Shown: positions 17,931 to 27,659 of the stretch, piece by piece | Numbering within the stretch: position 1 is the stretch's first letter | Layout of the letters: every line of letters begins with the position of its first letter | DNA from: Acidocella aminolytica 101 = DSM 11237 | GTDB lineage: Bacteria > Pseudomonadota > Alphaproteobacteria > Acetobacterales > Acetobacteraceae | Direction: 5' to 3' | Length of the DNA: 64,000 nucleotides | NCBI RefSeq assembly: GCF_900129125.1 | Contig: NZ_FQVJ01000005.1 | Span: 1-64,000, forward strand | Notes under the pieces: model-generated | The model's database searches: none | What the model was told of the DNA's origin: nothing | Seen by the model: only the letters and a program-made list of their open reading frames with translations | Program-made: the position numbers and the translations under genes

Positions 17931-18550
17931 TTGGTGCCGAACAGCCGGTCTCCGGCATCGCCCAGGCCGGGCAGAATATACGCGTTCTCGTCTAGTTGCC
18001 GGTCCAGTGAGGCAGTATAAATCGGCACATCCGGGTGCGCCGCCTCAAAAGCCTTCACCCCCTCGGGGGCCGCGAGGAGGCAGACAAATTTCAACTGCTG
18101 CGCCCCGGCCTGCTTCAAACGCGTCACTGCCGCGGCGGCGGAATGGCCGGTGGCCAGCATCGGGTCCACCACAACGCACAACCGCTCTTCCAGCGCCTCG
18201 GGCGCCTTGAAATAATATTCCACCGGCTCGTGCGTCTCATGGTCACGATACATGCCCACATGCGCCACGCGGGCCGCGGGCACCAAGTCCAGCATCCCTT
18301 CCAAAATCCCCGCCCCGGCGCGCAGAATAGAGACAAAGCAGAGCTTCTTGCCCTGCACCTGCATGGCCTGCATCTCCTCCATCGGGGTCTCGATGGTCAC
18401 CGGCTCCAGCGGCAGATCGCGAAGCACCTCATACCCCAGCAGCAGAGAGATTTCGCGCGCCAGGCGGCGGAAGCCCCCGGTCGTCGTCTCCTTCATGCGC
18501 AGCATCGTCAGCTTATGTTGCACAAGCGGATGATCGATGACGGTCAGCAT
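17927..18550 (-). CDS. upp: Uracil phosphoribosyltransferase
   Basis: Converts uracil and PRPP to UMP for pyrimidine salvage. The 207-residue protein has the PRPP-binding loop [15 protein letters not shown] and the uracil-binding C-terminus [14 protein letters not shown] placed the start at 18550 because AGGAGG lies about ten bases before it and [14 protein letters not shown] matches family N-termini; an earlier in-frame start at 18601 would add 17 unrelated residues. The gene starts inside the eight-base gap region behind chvG, so it probably belongs to the chvI-chvG-upp-nth transcript. Confidence 0.94.
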   Translation of the reverse strand: MLTVIDHPLVQHKLTMLRMKETTTGGFRRLAREISLLLGYEVLRDLPLEPVTIETPMEEMQAMQVQGKKLCFVSILRAGAGILEGMLDLVPAARVAHVGMYRDHETHEPVEYYFKAPEALEERLCVVVDPMLATGHSAAAAVTRLKQAGAQQLKFVCLLAAPEGVKAFEAAHPDVPIYTASLDRQLDENAYILPGLGDAGDRLFGTK

Positions 18551-18557
18551 TCTTTTT

Positions 18558-20204
18558 TCAGCCTCCTGCTTTTGGTAGCCTGATGACAAAGCGGGCGCCA
18601 ATCACGTGCCCGGTGTCATCCCGACGGTTTTCGGCCGAGATTCGGCCATGATGCGCTTCCACAATCTGGCGCGAGATGGACAGCCCCAGCCCCGAATGGC
18701 TGCCAAACTGCTCACTCTCCGGCCGTTCGGAATAGAACCGGTCAAAGATGGAATCCAGCTTGCCATCGGGAATCCCCGGCCCTTCATCCTCCACAGCCAG
18801 CTCAATCAAACCGCCCGTCTCCCGCCCGCGTAGGAATATCTTGCCATTTTCCGGGCTAAACGAGATCGCATTGCCGATGAGATTGCGCAGCACCTGCACC
18901 AGCCGTGTCTCGGAGCCGCGCACCAGCAGCCCAGCGGCTGGGGCATCCACCTCCATGAACGGGAACCCCTCCTTGCGGGTGGCATCATGGATTTCCGCCA
19001 GCGTGGCAAGCATCCGCGCCATATCCACAATCTCATACCGGCTGCGGGAGAGTTCGGAATCCAGCCGCGAGCTGTCGGAAATATCCGTAATCAGCCGGTC
19101 CAGCCGCCCTACATCCTGCGTCACAATCGCCAGCAACCGCGAGGCCCGCGCCGGGTCCTCCACGCGCGCGAGCGTTTCCACCGCCGAGCGGATGGACGAG
19201 AGCGGGTTCTTGATCTCATGCGCCACATCGGCCGCGAATTTCTCAATCGCATCCATCCGTGACCAGAGAGCCTGGGAGGTGCCCTCCAGCGTGCGCGCCA
19301 GCGTGCCAATCTCGTCATTGCGGGTGGTGATGGGCTTGGGCAAAGTCTGCGCCCCGGCGCGCCCTTCGCGCATCCGTTCCGCCGCCGCCGCCAGGCGCGA
19401 GATCGGGCTGGCAATGGTACGGGAGAGATAGAAGGAGACAATCACCGTCAAGGCCAACGCCAGCGCGAACAGGATCAAAATCGAGATCCGCACCGCCAGC
19501 ACCGCGGCATCCACTTCCGAAGCTTCGCGCGTCAGCAGCACCGTGCCCACTGTCTGCTGCCCGTGCTGAATCGGCTCCGCCACAGTCACCAGCAGTACAC
19601 CCTGCTGGTCACGGCGCACAAAAGGCGGCGTCTCCTGAGCGGACCCGCTGCCTCCGGTATCGGTCATCTGCAACACCGTGCGCGCATCCGGCTGCCAGCC
19701 CAGCGTGTTCGGGTTTTTCCCCGCACTAGAACCAACCATGCCGGATTCATCACCACTCCCGGTCACCGAGCCGGAGAGGTGGTCATAAATAAAACTAATC
19801 ACCCGCGAGAACAGCCCGGGCGGCGGCGGCGCGGCCAGCGGCTCCGTCACAATCGCCCCGCCCGCACCCGGATGCACACGTGAATTGGCGATCAACTCGC
19901 CATCCGGCCCGTAAATCAGCGCCTGCGCGTTTGGCGTCGGTTCGGTCAGGGAATACAACAACGGCTGGGCGAGGTCTGGGCTCAGTGTCTGCTGGCCATT
20001 ATTGTTCTGCACCGCAGTCTCGGCAATGGCCCCGGCATAAATCCGCGCTTGCTCCCGCAGCGCCGACACTTCAGCCGCCAGCAGCCCCTGCTGGTACTGG
20101 TCCAGATACAGCAACGCGGCGAAAATCAGCACCAGTGGCAGAAAATTCACTAGGAGAATGTCGCGCAACAAACGCGACAGGCGGGATTTCTTGGCCAGGA
20201 TCAA
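18558..20204 (-). CDS. chvG: Sensor histidine kinase, ChvG/ExoS-like
   Basis: The 548-residue kinase has an N-terminal membrane helix (about 18-35), a long periplasmic domain, a second helix (about 240-262), HAMP, a HisKA domain with [18 protein letters not shown], and an HATPase domain with N-box [14 protein letters not shown] and G-boxes DEGPGIPDG and SGLGLSIS. ChvG proteins of alphaproteobacteria respond to acid and envelope stress. The gene probably starts with TTG at 20204, which overlaps the chvI stop. Its identity is supported by the neighbours chvI and pckA, a conserved arrangement. Confidence 0.88.
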   Translation of the reverse strand: MILAKKSRLSRLLRDILLVNFLPLVLIFAALLYLDQYQQGLLAAEVSALREQARIYAGAIAETAVQNNNGQQTLSPDLAQPLLYSLTEPTPNAQALIYGPDGELIANSRVHPGAGGAIVTEPLAAPPPPGLFSRVISFIYDHLSGSVTGSGDESGMVGSSAGKNPNTLGWQPDARTVLQMTDTGGSGSAQETPPFVRRDQQGVLLVTVAEPIQHGQQTVGTVLLTREASEVDAAVLAVRISILILFALALALTVIVSFYLSRTIASPISRLAAAAERMREGRAGAQTLPKPITTRNDEIGTLARTLEGTSQALWSRMDAIEKFAADVAHEIKNPLSSIRSAVETLARVEDPARASRLLAIVTQDVGRLDRLITDISDSSRLDSELSRSRYEIVDMARMLATLAEIHDATRKEGFPFMEVDAPAAGLLVRGSETRLVQVLRNLIGNAISFSPENGKIFLRGRETGGLIELAVEDEGPGIPDGKLDSIFDRFYSERPESEQFGSHSGLGLSISRQIVEAHHGRISAENRRDDTGHVIGARFVIRLPKAGG

Positions 20205-20902
20205 ACGTCCTTATAACGGTAACCAATACCGTACAGCGTCTCGATCTGGTCGAACTCGCCATCGACATTGCGGAACTTCTTACGCAGCCGCTTCACATGG
20301 CTGTCGATGGTGCGGTCATCCACATACACATTCTCGCCGTAGGCGGCGTCGATCAACTGGTCGCGGGACTTCACCATGCCCGGCCGCTGCGCCAGCGACT
20401 TCACCAGCAGAAACTCCGTCACAGTAAGCTGGATGTCTTTACCCTTCCAGAGACATTGATGCTTAGTCTCATCCAGCGTCAGGTCGCCACGGGTCAACAC
20501 GCTGGCCGGGGCGGCACCGCTGGCCTCCGCGCGCGTTGATTCATGCCGGCGCAACAAGGCGCGGATCCGCTCCAGCAGCAAACGTTGGGAGAACGGCTTG
20601 GTGATATAATCATCCGCCCCCAGCCGCAGTCCCATCAACTCGTCTAGCTCATCATCCTTGGAGGTCAGGAAAATAACCGGCAAAGCCGAGCGGGCACGCA
20701 GCTTTTGCAACAGCTCCATGCCATCCATACGCGGCATCTTAATATCCAGCACTGCCAGATCCACCGGCTTGGCGAGCAACGCCTGCAAGGCGGACTCACC
20801 ATCCGTGTAGGTGCGGACCACGAACCCCTCCGCCTCCAGCGTCATCTGTACGGAGGTGAGAATATTGCGGTCGTCATCGACCAGAGCGATCGTTTGTTTC
20901 AT
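20201..20902 (-). CDS. chvI: Response regulator, ChvI-like
   Basis: The 233-residue OmpR-type regulator has a receiver domain starting [16 protein letters not shown], with the phosphorylated aspartate in [13 protein letters not shown] and the conserved lysine in DYITKPFS, and a winged-helix DNA-binding domain ([32 protein letters not shown]). The start at 20902 ([11 protein letters not shown]) is the natural one; upstream in-frame codons add an unrelated leader. It forms a two-component pair with ChvG and is divergent from the HugZ-like gene and pckA, whose promoters it might control. Confidence 0.9.
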   Translation of the reverse strand: MKQTIALVDDDRNILTSVQMTLEAEGFVVRTYTDGESALQALLAKPVDLAVLDIKMPRMDGMELLQKLRARSALPVIFLTSKDDELDELMGLRLGADDYITKPFSQRLLLERIRALLRRHESTRAEASGAAPASVLTRGDLTLDETKHQCLWKGKDIQLTVTEFLLVKSLAQRPGMVKSRDQLIDAAYGENVYVDDRTIDSHVKRLRKKFRNVDGEFDQIETLYGIGYRYKDV

Positions 20903-20959
20903 AGTGCAGACCCAATCAATGAATTCGTGGCCTTTCTGCCGCCAGGGAGTGACCGGATT

Positions 20960-21442
20960 ATGGCAGCAAATCAAGAGCAGAGATTGGCGGACGCCGCCTC
21001 TTTAATCCTCAACGCTCGCAGCGCCACCCTGGCCACGGCCAAAGACGGCATCCCCCACGCCGCCCTGGTTACCCCGGCGCTGGACACCAACGGACAACCG
21101 CTGCTGCTGCTCTCCAACCTAGCCCTGCACACCAAGCATTTACACGCCAACCCTACTTGTGCGCTGTTTTTCACGGGCCAACCCCAGGATGAAAACCCGC
21201 AAACCACCCCCCGCCTGTGCCTAACCTGCGAGGCCAAGCAACTGGAAGGCCGCGCCCAGCGGGATATTTTCCTGAAAACCCACCCTTACGCGTCATTATA
21301 TGTAGATTTTATAGACTTTAACTTCTGGACTCTATTTATTTTAGGGGCAAATTATGTCGGCGGCTTTGCGAATGCTTCCTCTTTGAAAATTACCGCGCTG
21401 CAACACAATATTCTCAAAATGTTAAACCCTGAGACCAGTTGA
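20960..21442 (+). CDS. HugZ-like / pyridoxamine phosphate oxidase-fold protein
   Basis: The 160-residue protein has the FMN-binding split-barrel fold of the PNPOx-like family: [25 protein letters not shown] and [18 protein letters not shown] are typical of the HugZ heme-utilisation subgroup. HugZ proper carries a C-terminal DUF2470 domain that is missing here, so this is the short form. It might bind heme or flavin. The gene lies between chvI (divergent) and pckA, whose ATG comes 20 bases after its stop. Confidence 0.75.
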   Translation: MAANQEQRLADAASLILNARSATLATAKDGIPHAALVTPALDTNGQPLLLLSNLALHTKHLHANPTCALFFTGQPQDENPQTTPRLCLTCEAKQLEGRAQRDIFLKTHPYASLYVDFIDFNFWTLFILGANYVGGFANASSLKITALQHNILKMLNPETS

Positions 21443-21462
21443 ACGAACGGGGTGAGACGATT

Positions 21463-23118
21463 ATGAACGATCCTGCATCTACGTCTCGCTTCAAAGGAAT
21501 ACCCAAGCTGATGACCGACAAATCATCCCTCCGCGACGCCGCGCCGCTGAACGGCACCGGCGTGCATCTCGCCGCTGCCCTGCATGCCAACCTCACCGCC
21601 CCGGCGCTGGTGGCGCATTCGCTGCGCAAAAACGAGGGCCGTCTTTCAGCCGATGGCGCGCTGATCGTGCGCACGGGTGTGCATACGGGCCGTTCGGTGG
21701 CGGATAAGTTCGTGGTTGAGGAGCCGGAAACCGCCGCCGAGATCTGGTGGGGCAAAATCAACCAGAAGCTCCCCCGCGCGAAATTCGATGTGCTGAAATC
21801 CCGCGTGCAGGCTTACCTGCAAGGGCGCGAGCTGTTCACCCAGGACCTGTATGCTGGTGCGGATCCCGCCAACCGCATCCGCGTGCGCCTGGTCACCACC
21901 GGCGCCTGGCACGCCTTGTTCGCCCGCAACATGTTCATCCGCCCCGCGGAAGAGGAGTTGACAGGGTTCGAACCGGATTACGTCATCCTCCACGCCCCGG
22001 ATTTCGAGGCCGACCCGGCGATCGACGGTGTCAAATCCTCCACCGCCATCGCGCTGTCCTTCGCTGAGAAGCTCATCGTCATCGCCGGCACCGAATATGC
22101 GGGCGAGATCAAGAAATCCATCTTCACGGTCATGAACTGGCTGCTGCCCGCCAAGGGCGTGCTGCCCATGCACTGCTCAGCCAATATCGGCCCGAATGAA
22201 GACAGCGCGCTGTTCTTCGGCCTCTCAGGCACCGGCAAAACCACCCTCTCCTCCGACCCCACACGCCGCCTGATTGGCGATGACGAGCATGGCTGGGGCC
22301 CGGATGGCGTGTTCAATTTCGAGGGCGGCTGCTACGCTAAAGTCATCGATCTCAGCCAGAATAACGAGCCGGAAATCTGGGCGGCCTCCCACCGCTTCGG
22401 CACCGTGCTGGAAAACGTGGTCGCCGGCCCGCGCGGCCATCTGGACCTCGCGGACCGCACCCTCACCGAGAATACCCGCGCCTGCTACCCGGTGGAATTC
22501 ATCCCCAACGTGGAGCTCTCCGGCCGCGGCGGCCAGCCCAAGAACGTGGTGATGCTCACGGCCGATGCATTCGGCGTGCTGCCGCCGCTCTCGCGCCTCA
22601 CCTCGGCGCAAGCCATGTACCACTTTCTATCCGGCTACACCGCGCGCGTGGCGGGCACTGAAAAAGGGCTCGGCAAGGAACCCCAGGCTACCTTCTCCAC
22701 CTGCTTCGGCGCCCCCTTCCTGCCGCGCCACCCGCAGGTTTACGGCAAGCTTCTGCAGGCCCTCATCAACCAGCATGGTGTAAATTGCTGGCTGGTGAAT
22801 ACCGGCTGGACCGGCGGCGCCTATGGCGTGGGCAAGCGCATGTCCATCACCCACACCCGCACCTTGCTGCGTGCGGCGCTGGCGGGCGAGTTGGACCATG
22901 TGGAATACCGTACCGACCCGTTCTTCGGCCTTGCCATCCCCACCCACGTCAACGGCGTGCCAGACGAGGTGCTGGACCCGCGCCAGTCCTGGGCCGACAA
23001 AGCCGGATACGACAAAGCCGCACAGGGTCTGGTGCAGCGCTTTATCGAAAATTTCGAGAGCTTCGCCGAGCATGTGGATGACGACGTAAAAGCCGCCGCT
23101 ATCAAAACCGCAGCCTGA
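21463..23118 (+). CDS. pckA: Phosphoenolpyruvate carboxykinase (ATP)
   Basis: Converts oxaloacetate and ATP to PEP, CO2 and ADP, the entry to gluconeogenesis. The 551-residue protein has the ATP-type signatures: R-box region RTGVHTGRSVADKF, P-loop GLSGTGKTTLS, the metal site LIGDDEHGWG and NTGWTGGAYGVGKR. The ATG at 21463 behind GGGGTGAG is preferred to TTG at 21439. It is divergent from chvI-chvG, a neighbourhood found in many alphaproteobacteria, where ChvI-type regulators and central carbon flux are linked. A strong terminator follows. Confidence 0.96.
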   Translation: MNDPASTSRFKGIPKLMTDKSSLRDAAPLNGTGVHLAAALHANLTAPALVAHSLRKNEGRLSADGALIVRTGVHTGRSVADKFVVEEPETAAEIWWGKINQKLPRAKFDVLKSRVQAYLQGRELFTQDLYAGADPANRIRVRLVTTGAWHALFARNMFIRPAEEELTGFEPDYVILHAPDFEADPAIDGVKSSTAIALSFAEKLIVIAGTEYAGEIKKSIFTVMNWLLPAKGVLPMHCSANIGPNEDSALFFGLSGTGKTTLSSDPTRRLIGDDEHGWGPDGVFNFEGGCYAKVIDLSQNNEPEIWAASHRFGTVLENVVAGPRGHLDLADRTLTENTRACYPVEFIPNVELSGRGGQPKNVVMLTADAFGVLPPLSRLTSAQAMYHFLSGYTARVAGTEKGLGKEPQATFSTCFGAPFLPRHPQVYGKLLQALINQHGVNCWLVNTGWTGGAYGVGKRMSITHTRTLLRAALAGELDHVEYRTDPFFGLAIPTHVNGVPDEVLDPRQSWADKAGYDKAAQGLVQRFIENFESFAEHVDDDVKAAAIKTAA

Positions 23119-23131
23119 CCCCGTGGTGATC

Positions 23132-23155
23132 GAAAGGGGCCATCCGGCCCCTTTC
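23132..23155 (+). terminator. Rho-independent-type hairpin after pckA
   Basis: GAAAGGGGCC and GGCCCCTTTC form a perfect ten-base stem with the loop ATCC, 14 bases after the pckA stop. The T residues of the stem's right arm and the following bases provide only a weak T-run. Confidence 0.75.
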
Positions 23156-23213
23156 TGATCTTCTGCCCGGCCTCGTCGTTGCCATCTCACATGGTTTACG
23201 CAACGATGGGCCC

Positions 23214-24317
23214 GTGGCCACATCTCCCAATTCCGCGTCCGTCCCCCGCAAAACCATAAACGCCCTCACCTCCATACGCGGCGTCGCGGCGCTCTGCGTG
23301 GTGCTTCACCACCTCGTCCTGTTTTTCCGCTTCAATAAATGGTCATCCCCCCACACGCTCACCAGTATGCTCTATATGGGCTTCACCGGGGTGGATCTAT
23401 TTTTCGTTCTCAGTGGCTTCATTCTCACCATCGTACATGTCCAAATGCGCCCGCGTGAGCTAGGCACCTTCGCCATGCGGCGCGTTCTGCGGCTGTACCC
23501 GCTGCATCTGAGCATTCTGGCCGTCATGGCCGGGCTGGGCTGGTTTTCCATTATATGGCCGCGCCACACGCTGAACTGGTCCCTGCTCCCGCTGGCCGGC
23601 ACCTTACTGGCGCCCTATTTCAGCCTGACCCATAACCCCTGGAACGATGTAAGCTGGTCCGCCGGGGTTGAACTTTCTTGCTATCTGGCCTTTCCGCTCG
23701 GGCTGTTCGCGCTGCGCCGCGCCCCCAGCTGGGTTCTGGCTGGTATCACCGCCGCCCTGGCCTATACGGCCTGGACTCTCCATATTCATGATGCCGAAGC
23801 CTGGACCGGCCTGCCCGCTTTGCGGCGCGGCTGGTCAGACTTCGCGCTGGGCGCTGCGGCGGGACTATTATCCACCCGCCTGTCCCTCAACCGTAGCAGC
23901 GCCTGCCTGCTGGAAACCGCTGGGCTCGGGCTGATCGGCTGGGCTGTTTACGCCATGCAGCCACCTCTTATCCCGTTGGGCGCGGTCATGCTGATCTTCG
24001 CGCTGAAAGCCCAAAAAGGCCCCATCAACCGCCTGCTCAACCTGCGCCCACTCGTCTATTTAGGAGAAATTTCCTATTCCATCTATCTGCTGCAAATGGT
24101 CGTCTTCATGGCCTTTTTCAGCCTGTGGCGCGTACCCAATTACCCCACCCCTGTGCTGTACCCTGCCATCACACCGCTATTTCTGGTCCAACAGGCGGTT
24201 TTCATCGCGGTCCTAATCGCCACAGCCAGCCTGACATACAAATATATTGAACTGCCGGGCCAGCGGCTTTGGCGCACCGCCGCGCGCCTGCCAGCCCGCG
24301 CCGTCACAGCAAGCTAA
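23214..24317 (+). CDS. Acyltransferase 3 family membrane protein (OafA/YrhL-like)
   Basis: The 367-residue integral membrane protein has about ten predicted helices and the acyltransferase-3 hallmarks LTSIRGVAALCVVLHHL near the start, GVDLFFVLSGFILT, and GEISYSIYLLQMVVF near the end. Members of this family O-acetylate surface polysaccharides or other membrane-linked acceptors; the histidine pair in LHHL is the usual catalytic site. It starts with GTG at 23214. No sugar-synthesis neighbours are adjacent, so the acceptor is unknown. Confidence 0.85.
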   Translation: MATSPNSASVPRKTINALTSIRGVAALCVVLHHLVLFFRFNKWSSPHTLTSMLYMGFTGVDLFFVLSGFILTIVHVQMRPRELGTFAMRRVLRLYPLHLSILAVMAGLGWFSIIWPRHTLNWSLLPLAGTLLAPYFSLTHNPWNDVSWSAGVELSCYLAFPLGLFALRRAPSWVLAGITAALAYTAWTLHIHDAEAWTGLPALRRGWSDFALGAAAGLLSTRLSLNRSSACLLETAGLGLIGWAVYAMQPPLIPLGAVMLIFALKAQKGPINRLLNLRPLVYLGEISYSIYLLQMVVFMAFFSLWRVPNYPTPVLYPAITPLFLVQQAVFIAVLIATASLTYKYIELPGQRLWRTAARLPARAVTAS

Positions 24318-24319
24318 GC

Positions 24320-25060
24320 TCAGCCTTCCCGCACCGCCCCAATCAAAAACTCCACATTCCCTTCCGGCCCCTTAATCGGGCTCGGCGTGATGCCCAGCAC
24401 CCGCCAGCCGGGCAGAGCGGCAAACCAGCCCTCAATCCGCGCGCAGACCTGCTCATGCACAGCGGGATCACGCACCACCCCGCCTTTGCCCACCTGCTCC
24501 GGCCCCGCCTCAAATTGCGGCTTGATCAGCGCCACCACGAACGCGCCCGGCACGCACAAGGCCAACCCGGCTGGCAGCACCGTCTGCAACCCGATGAAAC
24601 TCGCATCGCACACCAGCGCCCCCACCGGCTCGGGAATCACCGCATCCGTCAAATGCCGGGCATTGGTTTTTTCCAGCACCACCACCCGCGGGTCTGATCG
24701 CAGCTTCCACGCCAACTGCCCATGCCCCACATCCACGGCGTAAACCTTGTCAGCACCATGGGTGAGCAGCACATCGGTAAATCCGCCGGTTGAAGCCCCT
24801 ACATCCAGCCCAATCCGCCCCGCCGGGTCCAGCCCGAAATGCGCAAGCCCGTGCGCCAGCTTCATCCCGCCGCGCGAAACCCAAGGATGTTCCTGTCCCT
24901 TCACTGAAAGCTGCGCCTCGGCGGGCAGCGTATCCCCCGCCTTGGCCACCCGTGCCGTGCCCGCATAAACCAGCCCGGCCATAATCAAAGCCTGCGCCTT
25001 AGTGCGGGACTCCACCAGCCCGCGCTCCACCAGCATCACATCCACACGCTGCTTGGCCAT
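24320..25060 (-). CDS. tlyA: TlyA-family rRNA 2'-O-methyltransferase
   Basis: The 246-residue protein has an N-terminal S4 RNA-binding domain (about 4-60, RVDVMLVERGLVESRTKAQALI) and an FtsJ/RrmJ-type methyltransferase domain with the SAM-binding motif GLDVGASTGGFTDVLL and later DASFIGLQTVLPA and LIKPQFEAG. TlyA enzymes methylate ribose positions in 16S and 23S rRNA; some members are called hemolysins for historical reasons. Its ATG overlaps the stop of the upstream regulator gene (TAATG). Confidence 0.9.
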   Translation of the reverse strand: MAKQRVDVMLVERGLVESRTKAQALIMAGLVYAGTARVAKAGDTLPAEAQLSVKGQEHPWVSRGGMKLAHGLAHFGLDPAGRIGLDVGASTGGFTDVLLTHGADKVYAVDVGHGQLAWKLRSDPRVVVLEKTNARHLTDAVIPEPVGALVCDASFIGLQTVLPAGLALCVPGAFVVALIKPQFEAGPEQVGKGGVVRDPAVHEQVCARIEGWFAALPGWRVLGITPSPIKGPEGNVEFLIGAVREG

Positions 25061-26463
25061 TACTTCGTATCTCCGGGCAAGGCTTTAAACCGATAAGGGC
25101 TGGCGCTCGTCGTCTCCGGGCTCAGCGCCAAACGGTGCGCAATCGGCGGAAACGCGCGGGAACGGCAATCCTGCCTTTCGCACATCCGGCAGGAGAGCCC
25201 AATCCCTACCGCCGCCTTGGCCAAATCCAGCCCGTCTCCATATACAAGCTCCTTGGCATGGGAGACATCGCACCCCATGGTCACCGCCCTCACCGGCGGC
25301 GGGTCGCCCCAGCGCGCTGGGCGACCGGTAATGGCGCGCGCAAAGCACAGAAACGTCTCCGTGGCCGAAAGCTGGGCCACCTGCACGCGGATCGCCCCGG
25401 GCGTAGCAAAGGCTGAATGCGCCACCCAGCGCGGGCAGGTGCCGCCATAGCGCATGAAAGGAAACCCGGCGGCGGAAAAGCGCTTGCTCACATTCCCCGC
25501 TGGATCCACCCGCAGAAAGAAAAACGGCACCCCCCGCGCCCCGGCCCGCTGCATGGAGGACAAACGGTGGCACGCCTGCTCGTAAGACACTCCAAACCGT
25601 GCGGCCAGCCCGTCCACATCGTAACGCAGTTCCCGCGCCGCACTCAAAAACGGCTCGTAAGGCATCATCAGCGCGGCGGCGATATAATTCAGCAGTCCAA
25701 TCCGCAGCAATTCGGCTGCGTCACGCGTGGTCGGCTCCGCGCGTTTTACAATCGTTTCCACAGGGGCGCGCGCCTCCAGCAAAGCCAACTGAAACGCCAT
25801 CTGAAACCCCCGACTCTCACGCGGAAGGTCCTCGGAGAGCGTCAGCATCCGGTTCGCGGCGTCAAACACCCGCAAACTGCCAGGCAAGGTCCGAACCTGC
25901 ACCACCAGTCCATGCTGGCGCCGCAACCGCTCCGCCAGCGCGTGGCTGGAGCCCACCGCCGCCACATCCATCGCCTTGCCAATCGCCTCCGCCACCTCCT
26001 CCAGCGCCGGGAAGTGATTCTCATGGGCGTGGAAAAAATCCCGCACCTCCTCATTCGGCAGCAAAATCTTGCGGCCTGAGGGCAAGGTAATCCCCGCCCC
26101 CTCCTCCCGCGCGCCCGCCAGCGCCCGGTGCAGCGTCAGCACCGCCCGCGCCGCGTTAGGGGCAGCCGCCAGCGCCTGCACCTCGCTTTCCGGCACCGGG
26201 TCGATGGCCAGCTGCGGGTCAGAGAAGACTTCCCGCAAGGAAACCTCGAACTCCCGCTCCTGCACCCCCGAGAGCGCAGCCAGATCGACCTTCAAAATCT
26301 CCGTCAGCTTAAACAGCAGAGAGGCCGTAACATTGCGCTGGTCGTGCTCTACGAGATTCAAGTAGGACGTTGAAATCCCGAGCTTCTGCGCGAAACCTTG
26401 CTGGGTGAAGCCCTGTTCCATCCGCAACCGGCGAATGGTTTTGCCGATCATCAATTTTGACAT
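25060..26463 (-). CDS. ScfR/RamB-type XRE regulator
   Basis: The 467-residue regulator has an XRE helix-turn-helix (about 7-60, GFTQQGFAQKLGISTSYLNLVE), a middle domain related to ImmA/IrrE-type peptidases (about 150-290) and the C-terminal DUF2083 domain with cysteines in GLSCRMCERQDCRSRAFPP. The zinc-protease HExxH motif is not present (the corresponding stretch reads MAFQLALLEA), so the peptidase fold probably only binds ligand. Relatives (RamB, PrpR, ScfR) sense short-chain acyl-CoA and regulate the glyoxylate or propionate pathways. Targets here are unknown. Confidence 0.85.
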   Translation of the reverse strand: MSKLMIGKTIRRLRMEQGFTQQGFAQKLGISTSYLNLVEHDQRNVTASLLFKLTEILKVDLAALSGVQEREFEVSLREVFSDPQLAIDPVPESEVQALAAAPNAARAVLTLHRALAGAREEGAGITLPSGRKILLPNEEVRDFFHAHENHFPALEEVAEAIGKAMDVAAVGSSHALAERLRRQHGLVVQVRTLPGSLRVFDAANRMLTLSEDLPRESRGFQMAFQLALLEARAPVETIVKRAEPTTRDAAELLRIGLLNYIAAALMMPYEPFLSAARELRYDVDGLAARFGVSYEQACHRLSSMQRAGARGVPFFFLRVDPAGNVSKRFSAAGFPFMRYGGTCPRWVAHSAFATPGAIRVQVAQLSATETFLCFARAITGRPARWGDPPPVRAVTMGCDVSHAKELVYGDGLDLAKAAVGIGLSCRMCERQDCRSRAFPPIAHRLALSPETTSASPYRFKALPGDTK

Positions 26464-26649
26464 GTTTTACAATTCGCAAAAATTTACAGTAAAGTCACGC
26501 ACAGATTTCATCATATTCCCTGAAATTCCACTAGGCTTCGCATCGCGATGTAAATAGTTTCACTTATACCTTCACCGCGCGGCAATCCTCTCCATGCACC
26601 TTCCCCCCGCCGCGTTGGTGAAGGCATCGATCAACGAAGGAGTGTCACC

Positions 26650-26865
26650 ATGCGTAACCCAATCACCCAAACCTTTTCCCCCGACGGCCTTGGCGGGAAT
26701 GGCGTGGTTGTGGCGCGTGACGCCCGCAGCGGCGGCCGCCCCAACCAGCCCACCCAAACCCATCGCCGCGCGGAGTCTTCCAATGATCGCAATGATGATT
26801 TTAACAATTATGACGACGGCCTTGTTCATGGTCATTTCTGGGCCATGTCCTCAACCGTCCGTTAA
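26650..26865 (+). CDS. Small hypothetical protein (71 residues)
   Basis: A strong ribosome binding site, GAAGGAG, lies about nine bases before the ATG at 26650. Codon third positions are GC-rich as in neighbouring genes, and a hairpin follows the stop, so this looks like a real gene. The product is hydrophilic and rich in Asn, Asp, Gly and Arg (SSNDRNDDFNNYDDG), with no membrane helix or signal peptide. I do not recognise it. It is divergent from the ScfR-type regulator and might be its target. Overlapping frames on both strands encode hydrophobic stretches, but lack a comparable start signal. Confidence 0.55.
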   Translation: MRNPITQTFSPDGLGGNGVVVARDARSGGRPNQPTQTHRRAESSNDRNDDFNNYDDGLVHGHFWAMSSTVR

Positions 26866-26899
26866 CCTTAAAGCCCGTCAACAGCTTTAATGCAGGTTG

Positions 26900-26930
26900 G
26901 CAAACCCCAGGCTCACAGCCTGGGGTTTGC
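26900..26930 (+). terminator. Hairpin after the small ORF
   Basis: GCAAACCCCAGGCT and AGCCTGGGGTTTGC form a perfect 14-base stem with a three-base loop, 35 bases after the small ORF. The right arm and following bases are moderately T-rich. It is a convincing intrinsic terminator candidate. Confidence 0.7.
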
Positions 26931-26993
26931 ATTTGCCGCCGCCCGCCGCACAACATACTTGGCAAATTCCGTGCTTCGGTGTGAAATCCCAAC

Positions 26994-27659
26994 ATGTCCG
27001 CGCGGCCTTTTCTTCTAACACCGGATCTGCTTCTCCGGGCCTACCGTCTGGGACTCTTCCCCATGGCGGAATCGCGCGAAAGTCGCACCTTGCACTGGCT
27101 GGATCCTGATGCGAGGGGCGTTCTGCCCTTGCATGGTTTTCACATCTCCCACAGCCTGATGAAAGTTCTGCGCAGCCAGCGTTTCACCGTCACGGCGGAC
27201 GCGGATTTCCCCACCACCATTGCCGCCTGCGCCGCCGCCCGGGCCGACCGTCCGGAAACCTGGATCAATCACGAAATCGAGAGGCTCTTCATCGCCTTGT
27301 TCAAACTCGGCTTCGCCCATAGCGTCGAAACCTGGGAAAACGGCCAGCTTGTCGGGGGATTATACGGCGCGGCACTGGGCGGGGCGTTTTTTGGAGAGAG
27401 CATGTTCTCTTCCACGACAGACGCTTCTAAGGTAGCCCTGGCGCATCTCGTCGCGCGACTGCGCCTGGGCGGCTACACACTGCTGGACACGCAGTTCATC
27501 ACCAGCCACCTCGCCCGTTTTGGCGCCATTGAGGTCCCGCGCGAGCGCTATCACGCTCTGCTGGCCGAAGCGGTGGAGGTTTCCGCGCATTTTCCCCTCC
27601 GCCCAGATACCGCCACATTAATGCGTGAGTTTGAAACCATGCGAAAGGAGGCCCCATGA
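26994..27659 (+). CDS. aat: Leucyl/phenylalanyl-tRNA-protein transferase
   Basis: Adds leucine or phenylalanine from tRNA to N-terminal Arg or Lys of proteins, marking them for ClpAP degradation (N-degron pathway). The 221-residue protein carries the family motifs LLLRAYRLGLFPMAE, WLDPDARGVLPLHGFHIS, SVETWENGQLVGGLYG and FFGESMFS. Its stop overlaps the start of the next gene (ATGA). Confidence 0.95.
   Translation: MSARPFLLTPDLLLRAYRLGLFPMAESRESRTLHWLDPDARGVLPLHGFHISHSLMKVLRSQRFTVTADADFPTTIAACAAARADRPETWINHEIERLFIALFKLGFAHSVETWENGQLVGGLYGAALGGAFFGESMFSSTTDASKVALAHLVARLRLGGYTLLDTQFITSHLARFGAIEVPRERYHALLAEAVEVSAHFPLRPDTATLMREFETMRKEAP

Noticed and set aside
26572-26835. An 87-residue minus-strand hydrophobic frame opposite the small ORF at 26650
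   Set aside because: The ribosome binding site and terminator favour the plus-strand ORF; the hydrophobic frame is probably a shadow.
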